Origin: Antilocapra americana
Lineage: Eukaryota; Chordata; Mammalia; Artiodactyla; Antilocapridae
DNA length: 64,000 nt
Assembly (NCBI GenBank): GCA_007570785.1
Contig: ML660201.1
Span: forward strand, 46,924,949-46,988,948
Reading direction: 5' to 3'
Every line of letters starts with the position of its first letter. Position 1 is the first letter of the stretch. The notes under the pieces are model-generated. The model did no database searches. It was not told the origin of the DNA and saw only the letters and a list, made by a program, of their open reading frames with translations. This document shows, piece by piece, positions 1 through 23,843 of this stretch. The position numbers were made by a program, and so were the translations under genes.

Positions 1-195
1 TTTGGCCTGTGGTGGGGAGTGGGGCATATCCTTGGTCTGTCCAGGTGGCATCCTACTCACCTTCAGCTCCTGCTCTGAAGTCAGGAACCCGCGGCTGCCT
101 CTTCCTCCCCTCAGGGCACATCAGGCATGGGCACAGACAGTCACTCTGTCTGTGAGCAGGCCCCATGCCCAGCGTGCCGGCCACCGCGGGATGTC
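1..195 (-). other. WDR6: WDR6 3' UTR (partial)
   Basis: Sequence after the TAA stop of WDR6 up to the window edge. There is no AATAAA or ATTAAA on the minus strand here, so the polyadenylation site must lie outside the window. Confidence 0.7.
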
Positions 196-3100
196 TTAGT
201 CATACCAGTTGTAGACCTCAAGGCCCTGGCCCCCCAGAGCACAGCGGTGGCCAAACTCTGGGCTCACGGGCCAGCAGTCCATGTCGGCCACGTCTGCAAC
301 GTGGTACACTGTGCTGTTGATAAAGGTGGGCTCACCGTGCCCCAGACGCCAGAAGGTCAGTCGTTGGTCGATGGAGGCCGAGACCATGAGGCTGGGGCTT
401 AAGACCTTGAGACCTGTCACGTGGGCAGCGTGTGCACAGGGGACAGAATATTCCTCCAGCACGTGCAGCTGGGGTAGCACCTCGACACCCCCCACAGCCT
501 CCTCCAGCTCGGGCATCGCCACCGCAAGCACAAAGATGTGGAGGGAGCCATCTTCACTGCCGCTGGCCACAAGGTGGCCCTCCCGGGTAGGCAGGGTGTG
601 CAGGCTGTTGACGCCACAGCTGTGAGCCTGCACGGTCAGGCAGGGGCTGCCCAGCTCTGGAGCAAGAGGACAGTTGTCAGCCTGACACACGGCTGAGTGA
701 GGGCGGGGGACAGCCACAGTGGCAGAGCACAGCTACTCACGGAAGGGCAGCCCAGGGTCCGCTGGAGCCTGCAGGGCAGTGGAGCTTTGGTCCAGCGTGG
801 CGGTGAGGTCCCAGAAAGCCAAGCTGCCGTCGGTGGCTGCACTGCACAGGAACAGCCTCCTGGAAACCAGAAGGCAGCTGAGTGAGGGGGATGGAAAGCA
901 ACAGGAGCCCCTCCAACCCATGTGGGACCACCACGCAGGCCCTCTCACCGCTGCTGATTGGGTGCCTCGTGTGTGAAGGCGTGCACCTTGAGGACACAGC
1001 GCTTGTGGTAAAAGGTTTCAGCCAGGAGCTGCAGTCGCCGCCCCGAGTCCTGCAACAGAAAGAGCCTGGGGGGGCGGGGGGTAGTCCAGCTCAGAGCCCA
1101 CTCTGAACATCCACATCCTCTCCTTTGCCTCCAGGCTCCTTGAGTCCTATATACTAAGAAGTCCCAACCCCTGAGCCCCAGACCACTATTGGTTTGTGAC
1201 CTGTTACGAACCAGACCAGGAAGCAGGAGGTGAACAGCAGGCAAAACCAGAACTATCTCCTCCCCATCCATTGCCCTCACCCACTGTGGAAAAATGAACA
1301 TTGCCCCTGGTGCCAGAAAAGTTGGGGACTACACTCACCTCACTGCCCCGTCACTACAGGCGGCAGCCACAAGCGGGCCAAGGCCAGGCCGGTCCAGCTC
1401 ACACACAGCTAGGGACATGTACCTGCAGGGACAACAGACACGCGTCTCTCGGAGCCTGGCCACAGCGGCACAGCACTGCCCTGGTGCCCCCTCCCTCCCT
1501 CCTGTCTGGCGGGACACCTCACCTGGTCTCCGGGTCCACCTTGATCATCCGGCGCCGGTGGCGCTGCCGGTCCCAGTACTCGTCTAGCCGGTGGGATGAA
1601 AGGTGCATAACGTGGCAGGCAAGACGGCTTGGGGGGCTGGGGTCTGGGGTGACCATGATTGTGAAGCAGTGCATCTCAGCCCTGCCCCCCGCAGACACCA
1701 CATGGGCGGTCAGGCCTGTCTGAGGATCCTGAGGGCCACCCGGGGTGCCAACACCCCACACAGCCACTGCACGCACTGAGGAGATGTGGTTACAGACCGC
1801 TGTGAGTGCGTGGGCTGAGCCCGTGGCTGTGGGGAGCGCCAGCACACAGATGGTGCTGTCCTCGCTGCACGTGATCACGATGTCGATCAGGCCGGGGCCC
1901 TCACTGCCGGGCTCCACAGGCTCACCGAGCTCCGGGGGGTCAGGCTGCAGGAAGCTGGGCACCCCAGACTCAGGCCCCAGGGTGATGGTGCCCACACGCT
2001 TTACACAAGTGATCTCCCGGCCGTGCAGGCTCTCCCGGAGAATCACATGTGGCCGCGTGCAGCCCCCCAGAGCCCGGTAGAGCATGACGTCGCCATCCTT
2101 GAGGTAGGCGAAGGCCATCGCCGCCTCGGTGTCGGAGAAGGCCCAGGAGCGGTGCCCTCCACCACAGCTGACGGTGTGCAGCTTCTCATGGGACCGGGGG
2201 CTCCACACCACGAACTCATTGGCGTGGAAACCCAGGATGACCATGCTCCCGTCGGCCACCATACGGACCCCAGCCACCCAGTTCATACCCCGACAGGGCT
2301 TCTGCCTTAGCACTGGCTGGAGCTGCCCGCCTCGCACAAAGAGCTGGTGGTAGGAGCCGTCGCGCCCTGTGGTGTACACACAGCCACCGTGGCAGGTGAC
2401 TGAGGTCACACCCTGTTTCCCGTGCAGAGAAGGGAGGGTGGACACAGGGCCCCACTCAGCCAAGGGGGGCTCCCCCTCACCACTGCCTGCTCCGGGCGCT
2501 GAGGTGATTGCCCCAACCTTGCCCCCCACCCCAAGATCCTTGAGCAGATCTGGTCGGGAGGGGTACAGCAACACGGAGCCCCTGCGGTCCCCACACACCA
2601 GGAAGTCACCGGAGGGGAGGAAGGCACTGCACGTGTGCCACCTCTGCTTGCTTGGAGGCAGGAGGTAGCGGCAACGTTCCTTGACAAAGATGGCCTTGCC
2701 AGAGGGCGCCGCAGAGATCTCCAGGCAAGCCACCACGCCACCGGGGCCCGATGCCAGCAACAGAAGCTCCTCGTAGCCTCTCAAGGCCCAGCTCAGGCTG
2801 TACACCTTCCCTGGGAACAGGGTCAGGTCCACAGCTGCAGTTGGAGTGTTGATGGGGACAACCTTGACGCGCCCTTCCCCGTTGGCCAGGGCACACAGTC
2901 CGAAGCCCTCAGGACCAGGGGCTGCCTCCAGGAGGCAGTAGGACTGGAAGTGCTTGTCCTCCAGCAGCTGCTCCCAGCACTTGACCTCGAGGTCATACAG
3001 GTACAGGGCCCCCGCATCAGTCACTGCCAGTACTCGCCACGAGCCAGCCAGCGTCACGGCCTTGAGGACACCTGGCCTGCTGCAGGACTTGAAGGAGAGC

Positions 3101-6100
3101 GCTGAGACCCCCGAACCCAGGTGCCCACGCCCTACCAGGTGCCACAGCCGGATGCCTGAGTCATCACCCCCAGTGATCACCCAGGTCTGCCTCTCATGGG
3201 CTGCTAGGGCCCGGATCCCGCGGCCCTGGTGGCCCCGAAAAGCCTGGAGGATGTCGCCTTCATGGCTCCACACCAAGCAGACACAGTCTTCTCCTGCACT
3301 GATAAGGTAATTCTCAAGGAGCTTGACTTGCCAGACACGGGCACTGTGCCCAAAGCAGTGCCCAATATTCTGCACCGGGCCCCCGGGAACCCGCAGGTCA
3401 CCCACCTTCCAGATGCGAACGCTTCGATCCTCAGAAGCTGTGGCCAGTAAGCCCTTGCTTTCTAGGTAAGACATGCTGAAGATGAGACCCACGTGCCCAC
3501 TGACCCGTCGATCAGGGGCTACAGGCTTATCATCTTTTAGAGCAGCTGCTGGGTACCAGACCAGGAGCTGGTTGGAAACGGCGCCAGCCACTATGGTCAG
3601 CTCCTGCCAGGAGTCTCCGATCAGACAGGCCGAGGAGAGGGTGCACCTGTCTGTGCAGGGCACGTCCTGCAGGCTGCACCCTACCACAGGGTCATACAGC
3701 ACCACTGAGTTGTGGCCCAGGGCCAAGGCAATGTTCCCCTCGAGCCAACGGGCATCCCAGATCCAGTCGGACATGTTCCACAGGCCAGAGCGCCATAGCT
3801 CCCGGAAGCGGCCCTGTCCCCAGCTAATTTTCACAATTCGGAGGCCCTTGCTGCCAAATGCCGCCACCATGACCTCTGAGTCAAGGTCTCCGTGGGATTC
3901 TGGTCGCACTCGGAACCCATGGATAAGATAGTGGCCAAGCAGGTTCTGCACTCGCTTCATCATCCGCAGATGTCCAGCGAAATCCAAGGTGTATACCAGG
4001 ACATCTGGCCCCTCACCTGGAAAGAGGCGAAGAGCCACATCAGAACCCCTCTCTAATTCTCACGGGCCAAGAAGAGACAGGGAGCAAGGGAACTGCTCGG
4101 CAGGTAGCTTATGAATGTGTTAGCTCTCTCGATCCTGCAGGCCTGAGCTTGCTCTCAGCCTCAACTGTATTCTCAGCATGCTAATGACACTCAGCTCAGC
4201 TGTGAATTCGTCAAACTCCCATCTCCTCCTCATCCCACTGAACTTCTCATGCTTCAGACAGGAATCCTCAGCTTTAGTCCCCAAATCCTTGGCCTCACTG
4301 ACCTCCTCCACACTAACTCCTCCCCCAAGGAACAGGCACAACTGGGAAGTCAAGCATCCCACCTTCAGGCCACAGCAGAACCCCTCCTGATTTCCAGGAG
4401 CTTCTCTGTATCTCAGAAGATGTAAGCACGTTCAGTATCAGTGGGGAGAGGCAGCCTGCACTGGGAGCAGACGCTCCTGTGAGCCTCAGCTGCCGCCTGG
4501 GTGCCCTGCAAACACATCTACTAGCTCATCCTCAAGTTCGCTCCATGCTCTCACCCCAATGACCTAATATTACCGTCCTCTGCCCAACCCCAGCCCCAAA
4601 CTGGGACGCACATTCCTCTTAACTGCCCACCTCTGATCTCCAAGTTCTAGAGATTTCACTTTCTAAAGAGCTTGCAAATCCAATGGACCACAGTGACTTC
4701 GGTCCAGGACATCACCTCTTAACTAGAGATGACAGTAGCAATCCCTCATGCTATTCCCAGACTGCAATCTCGATCTTCTGACATTCAATATAACACTTAT
4801 GTGACAGTTTCCTGGAAGTCCAGTGGTTAGGACTTGGAACTTTCACTGCTGGGGCCTGGATTTGATCTCTCATTGGGGAACTAAGATCTTGCAAGCAGTG
4901 TGATCCAGCCAAAAAAACGTTTTGTTTTTTTAAAATTTAACACTGATTATAAACCAGACAATGAACGATATGTTAGAGTAGTAAATAAAACCCTGCTTCT
5001 GTGGATTAGGCAGACATTAAACAATATCACACAACAGATAGCCCCCCACAAAAGAAAGCCACGAAAAGAAGCTCAACATCCCTATCAGAGAAATGCAAAT
5101 CAAAACTACGACATTTCACTACACCAGTCAGAACAGTCATCATCAAAAAGCTTTACAAACAGGGAATTCCCTGGCAATTCAGCAGTTATGACTCTGCTCT
5201 CAATGCCGAGGGCCTGAGTTCAATCCCTGGGATGGGCTGGGCACTAAGATCCCACAGTGCAATCAGAAAGTTTTTTAAGACACAAACGAGCTTATTTACA
5301 AAACAGTAACAGACTGATAAATTTCAGAAACCAATTTATGGATATCGAAGGGGAAATGTGGTAGCAAGGGATCAATTGGGAGTTTGGCATTAACATATAC
5401 ACACTACTATATAAAAAATAGGTAACCAACAAGGACCTACCAATAAGGCCCTACTGTATAGCACAGTCTGTTTGTAAGACCCAACATAGCCAAATACATA
5501 AATATTTAAGCTCTAAAACGTATCATTCAAGTACACTACAGAGTTATCACTTTGATAAGTTCCAGGAAAGAACTATATAGGTTGCTTTAAGAATATAAAA
5601 CGAGGGACTTCCCCAGTGTTTCAGTGGCTAAGCCTCCGCGCTCCCCATGCAGGGGGTTCTAGCCCAGGTCAGGGAACTAGATCCCACAAGCCGCAATGAA
5701 GACCAAACACTGTGTGCTGCAGCCAAATTAAAAAAAAAAAAAAAAAAAGAAGAATACAAACTGGGAAAGTCTACTCTAGTGGTTCTCAACAGAGGGCCAC
5801 TTTCCCTCCAGAAGACATGTAGCAATATCTGAGGACATTTTAGGTTGTTACAACTGGGAGCTGTGTGTGCTACTGGCATCTAGTGGAGGCTAAGGATGCA
5901 GTAACATTCTACAATGTAGACAGCCCTTCACACAAAGCATGATATGATCCAATAAATCAACAGTGCTGAGATGGAGAAATCCTGTTCTAATCTAACCAGA
6001 CTGGGTGACTGCCAGAGGAGGTCAACTTGAGAACATAACATTGAGGTGCAGCAATCGAGGGTCAGCAGTTGTTAGACAAAGGAAGAGCAGGCAGAAGGGA

Positions 6101-7846
6101 GAGGACTTGAACCTTTCTTGCCAGAGGAAACATCAATTTTGAGGCCCCTGAGATGAGTGCGAGCTTTGGGGGACATGGCTAGAACAGGAAACAAAAGGTT
6201 CAAGGATGAGCTAGAGAGAATGCTACTGAGGGAGTTGGGGAGGCATAGCTGCATGACCTCAAATGATGGCAATAAAGGCAGAAAAAAACCACAGACTCAT
6301 GCTACATGAGTGAAGTGCAGTATCAACCAGACTAGCTTGGGGAGTGACAGAAGCAGATTATCGGGCTTGGGCACCTGAGTCGCAGATGTTCCCTCGCCTG
6401 AGCTTGAACACCAGCAGGTGTATTCCAATTTGTAGGCCCTTGGGCACTTGACCCGGCACTCACACGAGAACAGGGCTGGGATGGGAATTCGAGTTATAGG
6501 TTCACAGGGGTGAGATCTGAGAACTGTCAACAGAAAAGTCGCTTTGGAAGTAATGGGAGAAAGTGAATTCACTTTAAAAGCTTACTAACCTGAAATTCAC
6601 AAGCCTTTCCCCTGCTTAAAACTTCTCAATGGGGCTTCACCAATGGGGCTTTAGGCCCCTAGGGATAAGTCAGATTAAGGCCTAAAATGGACTGGTCTCT
6701 GCTCATTTCTCCAGCCTCTTCGCCCAGACAAGCCCCTCCGCTCTGCCTGCTGAATTCTCACAAGAATTGCCTTTTTTCCACAAAGTGGCAAATTCTGTCT
6801 TAAGGCCTTTTCCAGGACTCCTGTCTTCCCCGAGTTCACTCTTGTGGTTTTCCAGTTTTCTGCCTAGCTATTCCCTCCTCCAGGAGAGTTAGGAGTTGAG
6901 CTCATGGTAGGAACATTGGGCTCCCAGAGCCTTCACAGCAAATCAAAACTGGGGCATCTCCCACCCCCATACATCCATCCCTCTTAGGACTGGGAGCAGC
7001 TCACTCAAGGCTTGCCAGCCAGTGCCCTGCCTTGCGACCCTTATTAAACTCAGCAGCTGTAACATAAGTCACTAGTAGTAGCTTCCAGTCGGGCTTCACC
7101 GCTCCTCGGGCTCCTGTCCTCTGCTACCCGAACCGACCCTCCTCAGAAAAGGCACTGACGTAGGATTTCCTGGACCCCAAGCATCTCGGGAGGGGTCTCA
7201 GCCTCCGCCTCCCCGAGCACTGGCCTGCTCAGAAAGGTCTCATCCTCGGGTTTCCCGCCACCCCATCTTGGTCTGAGGCTCTTCATCCCCACCGTCTAGA
7301 AAGAGCATCACCCTCCCCTCTCTCACACTCGAGAGGCCACACCCCCTTCTGGGCTCGGCCCACCCCGAAAGGCCACGCCCAGGACTCTGCGCCGGCCCAC
7401 TGGGGGCTTCACCACAGAGCTCCCCCCGCGTCCTCGCCGGAACGCTGACCCCGCCCGACTCGTCCACAAGCGTCTTATTCCCTTCCCCCACTCCCCCGCC
7501 GACCGCGTTTCCCTGCACCTTTCTGCCGCCCCCAGCCGCCCTCTCCGCATCACCTGCAGTTTCTGAAAGGCCTTGGGAACCACCTCAGCTCTTTGTTTCC
7601 TGGGCTGCTTCAGCCCCGCCATGCCGCGGGTTCCCGCCCGCCGCGCGTCCTCCTCCTACTCGGGGCATCCCTTTGTTCTTAAGGCCCCTCCCCAGGCCAG
7701 CGTTTGGTTTCTTCTCCGCTAGCGCGCGCCTCGAGCCACCACTCACCCGCCAACAGCCGCTCCCCCACGCACTCCAGACCCGTGACCGGGAGGAGTATGA
7801 GCTCCGAGGTTGCCCGCGGCCAAACGTAGTCTTCGTGAGCGTCCAT
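196..7846 (-). CDS. WDR6: WD repeat-containing protein 6 (tRNA 2'-O-methylation cofactor), complete CDS in 6 exons
   Basis: Coding exons in transcription order are 7846-7747, 4016-1523, 1422-1339, 1065-949, 859-741 and 656-196. They sum to 3375 nt, an unbroken frame of 1124 aa; human WDR6 is 1121 aa. All introns are GT-AG and codon phases match at every junction. The start ATG at 7846 sits in a good context (ACCGCCATGG) and opens MDAHEDYVWPRATSEL, the family N-terminus. The protein ends EVYNWYD with TAA at 198-196. Most of the protein is one 2.5 kb exon full of WD40 units (for example the VRIWKVGDL and IRLWHLVG blades), with more repeats in the last exons. Known role: cytoplasmic beta-propeller partner of FTSJ1 (yeast Trm734 with Trm7) for 2'-O-methylation of tRNA position 34; binding to STK11 has also been reported. 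A low-complexity Gly/Glu/Pro linker interrupts the propellers near the middle of exon 2, where mammals vary. Recognition is very secure. Confidence 0.97.
1157..1332 (-). mobile_element. Non-autonomous DNA-transposon remnant in WDR6 intron 3
   Basis: Read on the minus strand it begins with a tccccaacttttctggcacca terminus and ends with the matching 'cctgcttcctggtctggttcg...' half of a common mammalian medium-reiterated DNA element (probably hAT-like), with an internal deletion. Its terminus starts about 7 nt past the splice donor of WDR6 exon 3. The subfamily name is not certain. Confidence 0.55.
4806..4935 (+). repeat. CHR-type tRNA-derived SINE
   Basis: Shows the family core: a 'cctggaagtccagtggttagg' start, an A/B-box-like middle, 'ggggaactaagatc' near the end, and an A/T-rich tail. 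This is a cetartiodactyl lineage marker. Confidence 0.8.
4995..5160 (+). mobile_element. L1 fragment (ORF2-derived)
   Basis: Degenerate L1 3'-ORF2 sequence, recognisable from 'cagagaaatgcaaatcaaaac' and the following 'cagtcagaacagtcatcatc'. No open frame remains. It breaks off at the SINE that follows. Confidence 0.75.
5161..5280 (+). repeat. CHR-type SINE inserted in L1-derived sequence
   Basis: Starts 'gggaattccctggcaattcag' and ends at 'actaagatcccacagtgca'. L1-type sequence lies on both sides, so it probably inserted after the L1. Confidence 0.75.
5405..5480 (+). mobile_element. Bovine-type L1 3' fragment
   Basis: Contains the 'aaccaacaaggacctac...ctgtatagcaca' block typical of ruminant L1 3' ends. 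Confidence 0.6.
5607..5750 (+). repeat. CHR-type SINE with poly(A) tail
   Basis: Starts 'gggacttccccagtgtttcag', carries the 'gggaactagatcccac' motif, and ends in an A run at 5731-5749. Confidence 0.8.
5778..5992 (+). mobile_element. MER5A-like hAT-Charlie remnant
   Basis: Begins 'agtggttctcaac', contains 'gctactggcatctagtgg' and 'acattctacaatg', and ends 'gagaaatcctgttct'. These are the diagnostic blocks of MER5A, in order and near full length. Confidence 0.8.
6605..6860 (+). repeat. L2 LINE 3' fragment
   Basis: Shows the L2 series 'cctgcttaaaacttctcaatggggc', 'aaggcctaaaatg' and 'ctccagcctcttcgcccag', decayed by many substitutions. Confidence 0.55.
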
Positions 7847-8150
7847 GGCGGTCCCCCGAGCCGCTGCAGCTGCCACGGCCAAGAAAGGAGCAGAGCTCTC
7901 GCGAGACGAGCCTTCCCGCGTGCTGCTGCGCTGCAGCTCTACGGCGCCCGTAGCAACAGGTAGCAGAGGCAGGGGCGGCCGCCGCCGAGGTCCAATGACG
8001 ACCGCCCTCGGCCCCAGGCCGTCCGGCTGGGATTGGCCGGGCCGAATCGCCCCCGTCACGTGTCACGTACAGCCAGCCCCACCCCCGGCCGCGGCGCCCC
8101 GCCCCGCCCACTGTACCGCAGCCTACTCCGAGCCTCTCGGCCCTGCAGCT
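7070..8150. promoter_or_regulatory. WDR6: CpG island and promoter region of WDR6
   Basis: Dense CpG sequence surrounds WDR6 exon 1. Upstream of the ATG (higher coordinates) are a CCAAT box on the minus strand at 8032-8036 and overlapping E-box-like sites in 'gtcacgtgtcacgtac' at 8055-8070. There is no TATA box. The transcription start is probably between 7850 and 8050. The 7.1-7.7 kb part lies inside intron 1. Confidence 0.75.
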
Positions 8151-8159
8151 CCAACGCCG

Positions 8160-8353
8160 CGTAGTTTTATTTGTCCGGGAAGCACGGGTCTGTACACAAT
8201 AAATAACAAGGATGTAGGAACTGTGCCCTAATCGCGGCAGGAGGCGGGGATGAGGCAAGACATCGGCCAGGCCTTCAGCCTGCAGCTGGACAGGGGGACG
8301 GCAGGGCCCCCGACTTAGGGTGACCTGCGGCCGGGGACTGGGATGGTCACCCC
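8160..8353 (-). other. P4HTM: P4HTM 3' UTR
   Basis: Follows the TGA at 8356-8354. It is only about 200 nt long and ends near the AATAAA at 8171-8166. Confidence 0.75.
8166..8171 (-). terminator. P4HTM: P4HTM polyadenylation signal AATAAA
   Basis: Plus-strand TTTATT reads AATAAA on the minus strand, 183 nt past the P4HTM stop. It is the only canonical hexamer between that stop and WDR6 exon 1. Cleavage is expected near 8140-8155, within about 100 nt of the WDR6 promoter E-boxes. Confidence 0.8.
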
Positions 8354-22070
<13,717 letters not shown>

Positions 22071-23080
22071 TCTGAGGTGGGTCATTATCAGGCAGAGATG
22101 CACACCCCCCCGGGCAGAGGCCGCGCCCCCCACAAACGTAGATGCACTGGTGCTGGTAACCCCAGTCGTAGTTTTCTCCTTTTTAAGACACACTTCTCTC
22201 TTCCCGGAAAAGTATGGTCTGCATTTTCTCGCTCCCAGAGTGGGGTGGCAACAAGGAGGCTGGGCCAAAATATGACTCAGTACTGCGGCAGGTTGGGGTG
22301 GCTTGGAGGCCGATGACTGCGCAAGTGATGGTGTGGGACCCATGGCGACACTGACGCTCGCCAGTGCAGGAGGTCCAGAGCGCCTTGAAGGTCTACTCTG
22401 CGGTAGGTGTGAACCTTCCAGGGAGGTCTGGAGGAGACAGGTCTTAGGAAGCAACTGCCTGATGTGCGGGGTCCCATAGACTAGGGGACCCGCTCTGGAG
22501 CGGCCACAGAGAGCTTCCTGGAGGAACCCTTGGCACAGTAAACCTGCAGGAACGCAACAGATACACAGGGAACACTCCTTGCTTCCCTCTCCGCTGCCAC
22601 ATTCGAAAAGGGAGAAAGGGACTTTTCTCAAATGTCTTGGAAACAAGTTAAACTCAGCTTATGCCCAAATATGGAGGTGAGAAGACATACCAAAGCTTAG
22701 TCTTTTTTTTTTTTTTTCGTGCTCTGCTCCACAACCCCTCCTCCCCCCCAACCCCGGAGATATGCAGACAAGAGCAACATCATTCACAGGGTCCCCAAAG
22801 GTGGTTTCTCCTTATCCTGCTAAGGCTCTCCTCCCCCTCCAACTTCCTCTCAGAAAGGCAAAGGTAAAGTTTTCTGGTCTTCTCAGTGGGGCAGGCCCAC
22901 CTTCTCTTGAAGATTCTATACACAATGGCAGGTTTCATCAGTGTGCCGTACATGCCTTCATCCAGTCAGTCAGTCAAGTCACCCTTAGGGACTATCTTGT
23001 CAATCTCCCTAGGATACTAGAGAAACCACTGTCCAACAAAATAAGTTCTAGATGCCACACATACTTTTATAATCAGAAAC
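22071..23080. other. Intergenic gap between ARIH2 3' end and P4HTM promoter
   Basis: No gene, RNA gene or named repeat is visible. There is a T run at 22701-22715 and a C-rich tract near 22742-22756. The exact upper boundary depends on which ARIH2 poly(A) site is used. Confidence 0.6.
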
Positions 23081-23087
23081 TTTAAGT

Positions 23088-23093
23088 TTATTT
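23088..23093 (-). terminator. ARIH2: Candidate distal ARIH2 poly(A) signal
   Basis: AATAAA on the minus strand, followed about 20 nt later by a GU-rich 'gtatgtgtggc' element, which is the usual spacing for a working poly(A) site. Use would give a 3' UTR near 2.2 kb. Confidence 0.5.
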
Positions 23094-23837
23094 TGAATAA
23101 ACCACTCAAGTTTGAGCAGATGACATTGCCTCAACTTTTTCTTTGAAGAAAACAAAGATATATGGTAAATTTGTGAAAACACTGTGCCTCCCCTTGCAGG
23201 GCAGAATCATTCTGCCTGAACTTTTCCATGTTCCTGATGATGTGAGCAAGAGACAGCCACTTGGGGCACGGGAGGAAGCTCTCCACAGGTCAAGGGCTGC
23301 AGGCTGCGGCCTGGGCACAGAACCTCTTGCAGCTCCGGTGGCTGGGGGCCACAGCTGGCTGAAAGTGCACTCTGTGGTAGTTATACGGTCCAAACCACGC
23401 AGGGTGGGACTCAAGGTGCAGAGCTGCAGCTCAGGTCCTGCTGCTGCCATGACGGTGACACCCAAAGGACTCAATGGAGAGGCGATCATTCCAGGCGCTA
23501 GGATCTTCCATGTGCCAACAAAGCAATCATACCCCACCTCTACGTGGACACTCTCGTCCTTCAGTTGGCTCCGCACTGTCCAATTCTGGGTTCGTCTGTT
23601 ATATTACCTTGTCCTCTCATTTCATTCCATGGTCCCTTCCTTGCAGGCAATGACAGGAAGAGGCAAAACCTGACTGGGGAAAAGGGGGCCTGCAGCCAAC
23701 CATGGACCCCATGACCCCTAGAGTTACAACTGTCCTCTGTCTTCCAAGAGCAATTCAGTTTGCAACTAACATGGTACCTGGGGGAATTACTGACTGAGGT
23801 GAAAATGTTGAAATATCAAAGAATTTCCAACACAATA

Positions 23838-23843
23838 TTTATT
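23838..23843 (-). terminator. ARIH2: Candidate ARIH2 poly(A) signal
   Basis: AATAAA on the minus strand with a 'ttgtgttgg' GU-rich stretch just downstream. Use would give a 3' UTR of about 1.45 kb. Confidence 0.6.

Larger units (their letters stand above)
4017..7746 (-). other. WDR6: WDR6 intron 1 (3.73 kb), repeat-rich
   Basis: Donor GTGAGT at 7746-7741 and acceptor TTTCCAG ending at 4017. The 4.8-6.9 kb part carries several SINEs, L1 pieces, a MER5A-like element and an L2 fragment, listed separately. The 7.1-7.7 kb part is a shoulder of the CpG island with no convincing exon. 4.05-4.8 kb shows no gene and no repeat I can name. Confidence 0.8.

Noticed and set aside
5161..5280. tRNA-like A/B-box sequence that could be read as a tRNA gene
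   Set aside because: It is a CHR SINE, diverged and without a foldable acceptor or anticodon arm. The same applies to the other SINEs in the window.
23106..23673. Overlapping open frames of 156 (minus) and 176 (plus) codons downstream of ARIH2
   Set aside because: No homology that I recognise, and both strands are open. The interval may be ARIH2 3' UTR.
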